A program made the translations under genes and the position numbers. The notes below the pieces were generated by a model, which saw only the letters and a program-made list of their open reading frames with translations, searched no databases and had not been told where the DNA came from. 14,174 bases of DNA from Deltaproteobacteria bacterium (lineage in GTDB: Bacteria; Desulfobacterota; Desulfobacteria; Desulfobacterales; UBA11574), in NCBI GenBank assembly GCA_019314155.1, contig JAFCZV010000026.1:1-14174 (forward strand). The letters are read 5' to 3'. This document shows positions 1-5,957 of this stretch, piece after piece (the first letter of the stretch is position 1; every line of letters begins with the position of its first letter).

Positions 1-383
1 ATATCAGGGTTTATGGTACAGACTATCCCACACCTGATGGAACCTGTGTAAGGGATTATATCCATGTCAGTGATTTGACCCAGGCGCATTTGCTGGCACT
101 GGAAAATCTTTTGCAGGGCGGAGAGAGTACTGTTTATAATCTTGGAAACAACCTGGGTTATTCGGTCAGAGAAGTTATCGACCTGGCAAGAGAAGTCACC
201 GGCAAGCCGATTCCCGAAATCGAGGCCGATAGACGGCCGGGTGATCCCGCGACACTGATTGCAGGTTCCGATAAAATAAAACAATCCTTAGGCTGGAAGC
301 CTCGCTATGAAGATCTGGCAACGATCATCGAAACCGCTTGGAGATGGCATCGGAAGGACGCAACAGCGAGATCTACACAATGA
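1..383 (+). CDS. galE: UDP-glucose 4-epimerase, C-terminal part (5' end outside the window)
   Basis: Interconverts UDP-glucose and UDP-galactose (cytoplasmic, NAD-bound short-chain dehydrogenase fold), feeding galactose into surface polysaccharide. The reading frame is open from base 3 to the TGA at 381-383, giving about 126 C-terminal residues. The first visible residues contain the GalE substrate-binding stretch YPTPDGTCVRDYIHVSDL, and further on come YNLGNNLGYSVREVI and RRPGDPATLIAGSDK, both typical of the GalE C-terminal domain. The Rossmann half with the NAD motif and the catalytic Ser/Tyr/Lys lies upstream and cannot be seen. An internal TTG at 75 is in frame but falls inside a conserved motif, so it is not the start. 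The stop overlaps the manC start (ATGA), implying one transcript and translational coupling. Confidence 0.93.
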   Translation, partial: IRVYGTDYPTPDGTCVRDYIHVSDLTQAHLLALENLLQGGESTVYNLGNNLGYSVREVIDLAREVTGKPIPEIEADRRPGDPATLIAGSDKIKQSLGWKPRYEDLATIIETAWRWHRKDATARSTQ

Positions 384-1750
384 AAAATATATCGAATGTA
401 TATCCGGTTCTATTGGCAGGCGGATCAGGCACACGGCTGTGGCCCGTATCGAGAGAACGCAATCCCAAGCAGCTTGTTAAATTCATCGGAAAGGACTCAC
501 TTGTCCAAAGTACCGTCAAAAGGCTGAATTCTTTTTTAGACATGGAAAATATCCGAATTGTATGCGGAAAAGAACATGTCCACGAGATTGCACGGCACAT
601 GGAAGAGATGGACATATCGGCCGATGAAAAAATTATTGCCGAACCCTGCGGCCGAAACACTGCACCGGCTATTTTATTGGCTATGCTTCATATTCTCAAA
701 AAAGAAGAAGATGCCGTATTGTGCATTTTCCCTGCGGATCATGTCATCCGAGATCAAAACGCATTTCAGGAAAAATTCCTGTCCGCTGTAAAGGTTGCAG
801 AAAGGGGACATATTGTGACCTTCGGCATTAAACCCCATTATCCGGAAACAGGCTACGGATACATCGAGGGCTCCGGAGAAATAGGGGGTGGAGCACTTTC
901 CGTAAAAAGATTTGTTGAAAAGCCTGATTTGGAAACCGCCAAGAAATATATAGACACCGGTAATTTCTTTTGGAATAGCGGCATGTTTACCTTTAAAGCA
1001 TCTGTAATGGTCCAAGAGTTGAGTGTTCACCAGCCCGAGCTTCTAAAAAAAATGACACAACTGCCTTTCCAGGGAACTTCACCGTCTCAAAAAGAGTATG
1101 AGCAGTTGCCAAATATCTCCATAGATTACGCAATTATGGAAAAAACAGACAAAGCCGCTGTTTTGCCTTCGGACTTTGGATGGAGTGATATTGGGTCATG
1201 GAAGTCTCTTTATGATTTTATTTCAAAAGATACCAACGGCAATGTTATTGACGGGGACGTTATTTCAAAAGAAACAAAAAATTGTTTGATAATGGGACAG
1301 AAACGGCTGATAGCCACCAGCGGAATAAAAAACATGGTTGTGGTTGAAACGCCGGACGCCGTTTTTGTTTCTGATATGGAAAACAGCCAGGATGTAAAAT
1401 CTATTGTCGAAAAGTTAAAGGAGAACGGTCGGACCGAATATCAAACGCATAGAACAGTGCACCATCCCTGGGGAATCTCGACGACCCTGGAAAAAAATGA
1501 TGATTTCAGTGTCGTTCAAGTGGAACTATATCCAGGTTCAAAGCTTGAAATTGAAACCGACACATCGACGGTTGAACATCTGGTGGTCGCCAAAGGCATG
1601 GCTAAAACAACGACAAATCATCAGAGCAGGACCTTAAAAAAAGGACAGTCTCTGATGGTTTCAGGAAATGAGAGCATTCTTGTGGAAAACGCGGGCAAGG
1701 ATTCGCTGGTCATTGTTAAGGTAAAAAGTCATGGATCATCTCCCGATTAG
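380..1750 (+). CDS. manC: Mannose-1-phosphate guanylyltransferase with degenerate phosphomannose-isomerase (cupin) domain
   Basis: Makes GDP-mannose from mannose-1-phosphate and GTP in the cytoplasm for polysaccharide assembly. The ATG at 380 was chosen because it overlaps the galE stop and places the nucleotide-binding motif at residue 13 (AGGSGTRLWPVSRERNPKQ, residues 13-31); the frame is open upstream to 338. FVEKP (178-182), FWNSGMF and DFGWSDIGSW are further signatures of the sugar-nucleotidyltransferase domain, which appears intact. Residues from about 360 align with the type II phosphomannose isomerase cupin of bifunctional ManC/AlgA/XanB. The metal-binding QMHHH segment is replaced by E392-T-D-T-S396, and the later ligand His is Ile433, so isomerase activity is probably lost. 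The usual final segment (as in YLGEDDIVRFEDVYGR) is also missing: the protein stops at 456 residues against roughly 470-480 in the family, and the last codons lie within a dispersed repeat. Confidence 0.92.
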   Translation: MKNISNVYPVLLAGGSGTRLWPVSRERNPKQLVKFIGKDSLVQSTVKRLNSFLDMENIRIVCGKEHVHEIARHMEEMDISADEKIIAEPCGRNTAPAILLAMLHILKKEEDAVLCIFPADHVIRDQNAFQEKFLSAVKVAERGHIVTFGIKPHYPETGYGYIEGSGEIGGGALSVKRFVEKPDLETAKKYIDTGNFFWNSGMFTFKASVMVQELSVHQPELLKKMTQLPFQGTSPSQKEYEQLPNISIDYAIMEKTDKAAVLPSDFGWSDIGSWKSLYDFISKDTNGNVIDGDVISKETKNCLIMGQKRLIATSGIKNMVVVETPDAVFVSDMENSQDVKSIVEKLKENGRTEYQTHRTVHHPWGISTTLEKNDDFSVVQVELYPGSKLEIETDTSTVEHLVVAKGMAKTTTNHQSRTLKKGQSLMVSGNESILVENAGKDSLVIVKVKSHGSSPD

Positions 1751-1870
1751 TTGTAATTAATTGGGGTATAATAAGTGGGTCATCTCCAATTGAGCAGGGG
1801 TGATTGTAGAGGGTTCAAGGGTTCAAGGGTTCAAGGGTTCGAGTGAAATGGCTAAAGGAAATAAAATGCC
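1731..1870 (+). repeat. ~140-bp dispersed direct repeat, copy A (after manC)
   Basis: This stretch aligns along its length with 3421-3560, with scattered mismatches and short indels. Shared blocks include GATCATC, CCCGATTAG, GTCATCTCCAATTG, GGGTTCAAGGGTTCGAGTG and GCTAAAG. It starts inside the manC coding region, so the manC stop TAG (1748-1750) is part of the repeat. It contains four 8-bp tandem units (1811-1842) and runs directly into the 40-bp repeat pair at 1863. No transposase or terminal inverted repeats are visible. Confidence 0.85.
1811..1842. repeat. 8-bp tandem repeat, four units
   Basis: Three perfect GGGTTCAA units are followed by GGGTTCGA. The same unit recurs in imperfect form at 3501-3532 and 3567-3598 after wbpA. 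The array is short and uniform, as expected for a slippage-prone sequence. Confidence 0.9.
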
Positions 1871-1942
1871 TATTTATCCCGTGTTTAACGGGGAAGTGAT
1901 CTAAAATGCCTATTTATCCCGTATTAAACGGGGAAGTTATGG
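1863..1942 (+). repeat. 40-bp tandem repeat pair with internal hairpins (left copy of a 76-bp inverted repeat)
   Basis: Two units start at 1863 and 1903, exactly 40 bp apart, each beginning AAAATGCCTATTTATCCCGT. Each unit holds a small hairpin with stem CCCGT/ACGGG; the loops are GTTTA in the first unit and ATTAA in the second. The block 1863-1938 matches the reverse complement of 4681-4756 at about 71 of 76 positions, including the order of the two loop variants, so the two sites form a long inverted repeat around wbpA and rmlA. The units read as MPIYPV..NGEV in one frame, but this looks incidental. Confidence 0.9.
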
Positions 1943-2065
1943 AGTCGCTTTCAGCCGTCGTAGCCAAAGGCTACTATGGCGAAGTCGGCTCGCTCTCTCC
2001 GAGCTGTAGGACTCCGTCTCGTAGAGACTACGCCTCGGAGAGCTCTACGAGCCGGAAGCCGCTGA
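1943..2065. repeat. Palindromic, highly structured intergenic element
   Basis: Nested and adjacent inverted repeats fill the element. GTAGCC AAA GGCTAC is a perfect hairpin at 1960-1974. CGGCTCG (1986-1992) pairs with CGAGCCG (2048-2054), CTCTCCGAG (1995-2003) with CTCGGAGAG (2034-2042), GTAG (2006-2009) with CTAC (2028-2031), and GTCTC GTA GAGAC (2016-2028) closes the tip. The second group forms one branched arm about 70 nt long. It resembles a REP/MITE-like element or a structured RNA. There is no U-tract, so it is not a simple terminator. An open frame through it (1906-2112) is judged incidental. Confidence 0.65.
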
Positions 2066-2133
2066 TTTTATATAATTGGTCCCTGAGGACTATGTTTTTA
2101 ACAACCAAATAGAAATGAGATTGGAATACGATT

Positions 2134-3417
2134 ATGAGCGATAAAGACGAGACACGTTTAAAACTACTGGAAATGATCGAACAAAAAACAGCTCGAATTG
2201 GCATCATCGGCCTCGGCTATGTCGGATTGCCACTGGCGCTTCATTTTGGGAAGAAAGGTTTTCATGTGATCGGATTTGATCTGGATTCAAGGAAGATCGA
2301 TAAAATCCTTCACACCGATGCAAAGCAGTTTGATGTTACCATCGATTTTAGCCGCTTAAAAGAGGCAGACTGTATTCTGATCTGTGTGCCAACACCGCTT
2401 TCCGATAAAATGGAGCCGGATTTGAGCTATCTTATAGAAACCACAGAGACCATTGCCGGCAACCTGCGAACCGGACAACTTATTGTTCTTGAGAGTACAA
2501 CGTATCCCGGAACGACGGAAGAGATGCTTCTTCCTCGGCTCGAATCCCATGATATGAAGGTGGGGGAGGATTTTTTCCTCGCATTTTCTCCCGAGAGAGA
2601 AGACCCGGGAAACAAGGAATTCACTGCAACTAATATTCCTAAAGTGGTCGGAGGCGTCACCACTTCCTGCCTGGAAGTTGCCACGGCCATATATAATGCC
2701 ATTACACGAACTGTGCCGGTGTCCTCTACCCAGGCAGCTGAATTGACCAAGCTGTTGGAAAATACCTTTCGGTCCGTGAATATTGCCCTGGTCAACGAAC
2801 TGAAAATACTTGCTCACAAAATGGGAATCGATCTTTTTGAGGTGATTAATGCCGCATCCACCAAGCCCTTTGGTTACACACCGTTTTATCCCGGGCCGGG
2901 TCTGGGAGGGCATTGTATCCCCATCGACCCATTTTATCTGGCGTGGAAAGCCAAGGAGTATGACTTTTCCACGCGTTTCATTCAACTTGCCGGTGAGATC
3001 AACGTTTCCATGCCATATTACGTGATTGAAAAAACCGTGGAAGCCCTCAACAAGAACAGGAAAAGCATCAATGGAAGCAACATCCTGATTTTGGGAATTG
3101 CATACAAAAAAGACATCGATGATGACAGGGAATCTCCGGGTTATGCCATCATGAAAATACTTTTGGAAAAAGGGGCAGATTTAAAGTATAACGATCCATG
3201 GATACCAAAGCTGCATACAACACGGAAATACAATTTCCAGATGGATTCGACGCCCATTACACCGGACCTGCTTGAAAAAATGGATGCGGTAATTATTGTG
3301 ACCGACCATAGTGACTATGACTATGCCGAGATTGTCAAGCATTCCAACTTGGTGATCGACACCCGAAATGCCACCAAAGGAATAAAAGGGGCAACGGAAA
3401 AGATTGTTATGGCGTAA
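2134..3417 (+). CDS. wbpA: UDP-N-acetyl-D-glucosamine 6-dehydrogenase (WbpA-like)
   Basis: NAD-dependent four-electron oxidation of a UDP-N-acetylhexosamine (most likely UDP-GlcNAc, as in WbpA) to the uronic acid, a precursor for O-antigen or capsule. Domains run in the usual order. An N-terminal Rossmann fold carries GIIGLGYVGLPLA (residues 24-36). CVPTPL, ESTTYPGTTEE and SPEREDPGN follow. The central domain has the catalytic-region Lys206/Asn210 in TKLLEN and the catalytic Cys261 in GPGLGGHCIPIDPFYL. The C-terminal UDP-binding domain has LGIAYKKDIDDDRESP. The protein is 427 residues, against about 436 for P. aeruginosa WbpA. By memory alignment the difference includes a gap of about 15 residues after residue 54, where the family has a G-x-S-Y-I-x-H-I segment; here the chain goes directly from KIDKIL to HTDAKQFDVTIDFSRL. 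UDP-ManNAc or UDP-GalNAc as substrate is not excluded. Upstream purines (GAGATTGGA) give only a weak ribosome site. Confidence 0.88.
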   Translation: MSDKDETRLKLLEMIEQKTARIGIIGLGYVGLPLALHFGKKGFHVIGFDLDSRKIDKILHTDAKQFDVTIDFSRLKEADCILICVPTPLSDKMEPDLSYLIETTETIAGNLRTGQLIVLESTTYPGTTEEMLLPRLESHDMKVGEDFFLAFSPEREDPGNKEFTATNIPKVVGGVTTSCLEVATAIYNAITRTVPVSSTQAAELTKLLENTFRSVNIALVNELKILAHKMGIDLFEVINAASTKPFGYTPFYPGPGLGGHCIPIDPFYLAWKAKEYDFSTRFIQLAGEINVSMPYYVIEKTVEALNKNRKSINGSNILILGIAYKKDIDDDRESPGYAIMKILLEKGADLKYNDPWIPKLHTTRKYNFQMDSTPITPDLLEKMDAVIIVTDHSDYDYAEIVKHSNLVIDTRNATKGIKGATEKIVMA

Positions 3418-3420
3418 AAA

Positions 3421-3560
3421 ATGAGGATCATCCCCGATTAGTTGGTGTAATTAGGGTAAAATAAGTGTGTCATCTCCAATTGCGCAAGGGTGAGTATAGA
3501 GGATTCAAGGAGTCAAGGGTTCAAGGGTTCGAGTGAAAATGCTAAAGAAAGAAAGATGCT
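3421..3560 (+). repeat. ~140-bp dispersed direct repeat, copy B (after wbpA)
   Basis: Second copy of the 1731-1870 repeat, beginning four bases after the wbpA stop. GATTAG, which is the manC stop in copy A, is conserved here at 3436-3441 without any coding role. The 8-bp units in this copy are diverged: GGATTCAA, GGAGTCAA, GGGTTCAA, GGGTTCGA (3501-3532). Confidence 0.85.
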
Positions 3561-3566
3561 TTGAAA

Positions 3567-3598
3567 GGATTCGAGGATTCAAGGGGGCAAGGGTTCTC
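3567..3598. repeat. Second block of degenerate 8-bp repeats
   Basis: Four units, GGATTCGA, GGATTCAA, GGGGGCAA and GGGTTCTC, follow the 3501-3532 block in the same orientation. A further GGATTCAA occurs at 3603-3610. Copy A has only the first block. Confidence 0.7.
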
Positions 3599-3614
3599 TA
3601 TAGGATTCAACAAT

Positions 3615-3655
3615 TTTAGGCAATTTAGGCATTTTAGCTCAATTTAGGCATTTTA
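3615..3655 (+). repeat. 41-bp direct repeat, upstream of rmlA
   Basis: Identical at 39 of 41 positions to 4773-4813. The sequence is built from three TTTAGGCA motifs in an A/T-rich setting. The two copies flank rmlA in the same orientation, so recombination between them would excise rmlA. Confidence 0.85.
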
Positions 3656-3674
3656 CACAAATGAAAGGAATAAC

Positions 3675-4568
3675 ATGAAAGGAATAATTTTAGCCGGCGG
3701 TTCAGCCACTAGGCTCTATCCGATAACCCGTGTTGTGAGCAAGCAGCTTTTGCCGGTTTATGACAAACCGATGATCTATTACCCATTGTCCGTATTGATG
3801 CTGGCGGGGATCAGGGAAGTACTCCTTATTTCTACGCCGGAGGATTTACCGTTATTCAAGAAACTCCTTGGAGACGGTTCTCAACTGGGGCTCTCTTTTT
3901 CCTATGAAGAACAGCCCCGGCCCGAAGGGTTGGCCCAGGCTTTTATTATCGGCAAATCATTCATCGGAAAAGATCCGGTCTGCTTGATTTTAGGAGATAA
4001 CATATTTTACGGACATAGCCTTACAAACACTTTAAAACGGGCGGTTCAACATAGAAAAGGCGGTCTTATTTTCGGTTACCTGGTAAAAGACCCCGAACGC
4101 TACGGAGTGGTGGAGTTTGATCAGAACGGCAACGTTCTTGGAATCGAGGAGAAACCCGAAAAACCAAAATCGAACTATGCGGTTCCAGGACTTTATATTT
4201 ATGACAACAATGTGGTCGATATTGCCGGCAATTTAAAACCTTCCGCCAGAGGAGAACTTGAGATTACCGATGTTAATCTGGAATATTTGAAAAGGGGAAT
4301 GCTCAAGGTTGAACTTCTGGGGAGAGGTTTTGCATGGCTGGACACCGGAACTCAGGAAGCCCTTCAGCAAGCCGCCAGTTACGTCCAGGCCATCCAGGAA
4401 AGACAGGGACTTAAAATTTCGTGTATTGAAGAAATTGCATACAACCTCGGTTACATCGGCAAGGAGCAACTGACGAACCTTGCGGCGGATATGATGAAAA
4501 ACGAATACGGACGTTATCTTATGGAATTAATCACCGAGGAGGAAAACAATACACACATAAATTCATGA
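3675..4568 (+). CDS. rmlA: Glucose-1-phosphate thymidylyltransferase
   Basis: Makes dTDP-glucose from dTTP and glucose-1-phosphate, the entry step to dTDP-rhamnose and related deoxysugars (cytoplasmic). At 297 residues it is close to the usual length of about 290. The nucleotide-binding loop is AGGSATRLYP (7-16), with Ala11 where most family members I recall have Gly. Conserved features include SKQLLPVYDKPMIYYPLS, the LGDNIFYGH motif with metal/catalytic Asp108, DPERYGVVEFD, EEKPEKPKSNYAVPGLY, KPSARGELEITDVN and GRGFAWLDTGT. The start at 3675 has AAAGGAA seven bases upstream. That site lies in a near-duplicate of the gene's own first codons, so a five-codon mini-ORF (3661-3678) ends on TGA overlapping the true ATG. 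rmlB, rmlC and rmlD are not in the window. Confidence 0.96.
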   Translation: MKGIILAGGSATRLYPITRVVSKQLLPVYDKPMIYYPLSVLMLAGIREVLLISTPEDLPLFKKLLGDGSQLGLSFSYEEQPRPEGLAQAFIIGKSFIGKDPVCLILGDNIFYGHSLTNTLKRAVQHRKGGLIFGYLVKDPERYGVVEFDQNGNVLGIEEKPEKPKSNYAVPGLYIYDNNVVDIAGNLKPSARGELEITDVNLEYLKRGMLKVELLGRGFAWLDTGTQEALQQAASYVQAIQERQGLKISCIEEIAYNLGYIGKEQLTNLAADMMKNEYGRYLMELITEEENNTHINS

Positions 4569-4623
4569 TCGGTGGAAGAGTTTGAAGTGAACTAAAGTTT
4601 AAAATGAGCTAAAGTTGATGTAT

Positions 4624-4674
4624 GTGCCCTTGGCACTATCAATTTAAGAAGAAAATGATTTGCGCTGAAAGCGC
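4624..4674 (+). terminator. Two short hairpins downstream of rmlA, possible weak terminator
   Basis: GTGCC CTT GGCAC (4624-4636) and GCGCT GAA AGCGC (4662-4674) are both perfect 5-bp stems with 3-nt loops. The second is followed only by TTTCCTC, a poor U-tract. They lie between the convergent rmlA and tonB genes, where termination is expected, but the evidence is modest. Confidence 0.35.
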
Positions 4675-4680
4675 TTTCCT

Positions 4681-4756
4681 CACTTCCCTGTTTAATACGG
4701 GATGAATAGGCATTTTAGCTCATTTCCCCGTTAAACACGGGATAAATAGGCATTTT
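4681..4756 (-). repeat. Inverted 76-bp copy of the 1863-1938 two-unit repeat
   Basis: Two units (4681-4716 and 4721-4756) joined by AGCT, again with a 40-bp period. Read on the minus strand, the order is GTTTA-loop unit then ATTAA-loop unit, exactly as at 1863-1938; I count five mismatches in 76. Together the two sites bracket about 2.7 kb containing wbpA and rmlA. Confidence 0.9.
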
Positions 4757-4772
4757 CTTAACTTAAGTTCAC

Positions 4773-4813
4773 TTTAGGCAATTTAGGCATTTTAGTTCAT
4801 TTTAGGCATTTTA
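4773..4813 (+). repeat. 41-bp direct repeat, downstream of rmlA
   Basis: Matches 3615-3655 with two mismatches. It lies immediately before the tonB 3' end. The rest of the spacer 4569-4842 holds related short motifs (GTGAACTAAAG, ATGAGCTAAAG at 4586-4620) and a GATCCC CGGA GGGATC hairpin at 4822-4837 just past the tonB stop, without a U-tract on either strand. Confidence 0.85.
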
Positions 4814-4842
4814 ACTCTCTTGATCCCCGGAGGGATCCCTGT

Positions 4843-5550
4843 CTATTTCAGTTGGAAACGGATGGGCACCCGAACCCACATCTTTACTTTTTCCCCCCCC
4901 CTTGTTCCCGGATCAAAGGTCCAATGTTTTACCGCAGCCATCGCCGTTCTGTCCAGAATAGGGTGTCCGCTGGAGGATAGAACCCGCAAATCAGCGGCAT
5001 TCCCGTTTTGGTCCACCAGTACTTCAAGCACAACCACTCCCTGAAATCCTCTTTTTCGCGCGATTTGAGGATAGGGGGGTGGTGGGTTGGTTAGATACAG
5101 AGGCCTGGCTTCACGGATGATTTCATTGGCCGGCGCCGGTGTACCGTTTTTGGAGGCCTTTTCAGGAACCGTCGATATTTCAGTTTGTACAGACTTATCC
5201 GGAGCGATTGAATTGTTGACGGTCGGTTCAGAGATTGCTTTGACGATATCCTTTTGCTCGGGTTGAACAACCGGTTTAACAATTTTCTTGGGTTTGGGCT
5301 CAGGGGGTTGTTTGTACGCGGGTTTCTTTTTAACCTTTCTAACAGGCACATGTTTTTGGACGGGGGGGTGCGGGGGTTTCACCGCAGGTTCGGATATGGG
5401 CATTTGAGGTTGCCCCATGACCAATGTCATGGTCATGACCCGGGGCTTCAGACGGTGAAACGTTATTCCCTTGAGGGGGTTGTACGTCAATCCCAGGAGA
5501 ATCCCGTGTATGCCCAGAGCCAGTACCGTAGCTGCCAGTATTCTTTTCAC
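4843..5550 (-). CDS. tonB: TonB energy-transducing protein
   Basis: Periplasm-spanning protein that passes proton-motive energy from ExbB/ExbD to outer-membrane receptors. Its 235 residues have the classic layout. There is one N-terminal membrane anchor (about 4-22, with LGIHGILLGL containing the expected His). A Pro/Lys-rich spacer (about 47-95, rich in PP, KP and EP) follows, then a low-complexity linker. The TonB C-terminal domain runs from about 155, with the YP motif at 160-161 (NPPPPYPQIARKRGFQG), VLVDQNGNAADLRVLSSSGHPILDRTA and HWTFDP. The start overlaps the exbD stop by 4 bp, so it is translationally coupled. A run of nine G (coding strand, 4901-4893) encodes Arg217-Gly-Gly-Glu220 and could slip. 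As the last gene of the riboswitch-controlled operon it probably serves the receptor encoded at 6605-8614. Confidence 0.94.
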   Translation of the reverse strand: MKRILAATVLALGIHGILLGLTYNPLKGITFHRLKPRVMTMTLVMGQPQMPISEPAVKPPHPPVQKHVPVRKVKKKPAYKQPPEPKPKKIVKPVVQPEQKDIVKAISEPTVNNSIAPDKSVQTEISTVPEKASKNGTPAPANEIIREARPLYLTNPPPPYPQIARKRGFQGVVVLEVLVDQNGNAADLRVLSSSGHPILDRTAMAAVKHWTFDPGTRGGEKVKMWVRVPIRFQLK

Positions 5551-5957
5551 TTTGCTTGTTCAGCTTCCGCCTGGAGGGAAATTCGATGGATGCCTGCCAT
5601 CCGGATCTGATCCAGAACCTGGAAAAGATTCTGGTATGAAAGACCGCGGTCCGCAAAAAGGAGTATTCCGGGTTCACTTGCAGATGCAGTTTTTGTTCTC
5701 AAAACCGATGCCAGATCGTCAAAGGCAATCCGTTCTTTGTCGACATATATTGTTCGGTCTGATTTTATGGTAACGGAAAGCACGAGTTCTTTATCGATTT
5801 TAGCAGAAGAGGACGTGGGAAGCATAATCGGCAAACTCCGGTGCACCGCCATGGAGAGCATTGTGAATATAAAAAAGACCAGAAGGAGAAACACAATGTC
5901 GATCAAAGGAAGCATTTCGATACGGACTTTCTTGCCTGTTCTCACGTTGATTTTCAT
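5547..5957 (-). CDS. exbD: ExbD/TolR-family biopolymer transport protein
   Basis: Inner-membrane partner of ExbB that couples the proton gradient to TonB. It has 136 residues: a short cytoplasmic N-terminus, one transmembrane helix starting PLIDIVFLLLVFFIFTML (about 17-34) with the essential Asp at residue 20, and a periplasmic domain ending in the usual GILLFADRGLSYQNLFQVLDQI-type stretch of ExbD/TolR. It overlaps exbB (5954-5957) and tonB (5547-5550) by 4 bp each, both as ATGA, which indicates a tightly coupled operon. TolR would look similar, but the neighbouring tonB and TonB-dependent receptor favour ExbD. Confidence 0.94.
   Translation of the reverse strand: MKINVRTGKKVRIEMLPLIDIVFLLLVFFIFTMLSMAVHRSLPIMLPTSSSAKIDKELVLSVTIKSDRTIYVDKERIAFDDLASVLRTKTASASEPGILLFADRGLSYQNLFQVLDQIRMAGIHRISLQAEAEQAK

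Noticed and set aside
1906..2112. 68-codon open frame between manC and wbpA
   Set aside because: Its start lies in a 40-bp repeat unit whose sister copy runs into a stop at once, and the rest crosses the palindromic element. There is no ribosome site and no protein-like composition.
2356..2985. Long minus-strand open frame opposite wbpA
   Set aside because: It lies fully within a conserved dehydrogenase gene on the other strand, with no ribosome site or recognisable motif.
1731..4813. Composite transposon around wbpA and rmlA
   Set aside because: No transposase, terminal inverted repeats with target duplications, or integrase is visible; the repeats fit a dispersed intergenic family.
4822..4837. 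GATCCC CGGA GGGATC hairpin just past the tonB stop as terminator
   Set aside because: There is no U-tract on the minus strand (the following bases are AAGAGAG); it was noted only within the neighbouring repeat entry.
5254..5773. Plus-strand open frames opposite tonB and exbD
   Set aside because: They are antisense shadows of well-supported tonB and exbD genes, with compositions typical of reversed Pro-rich coding sequence.
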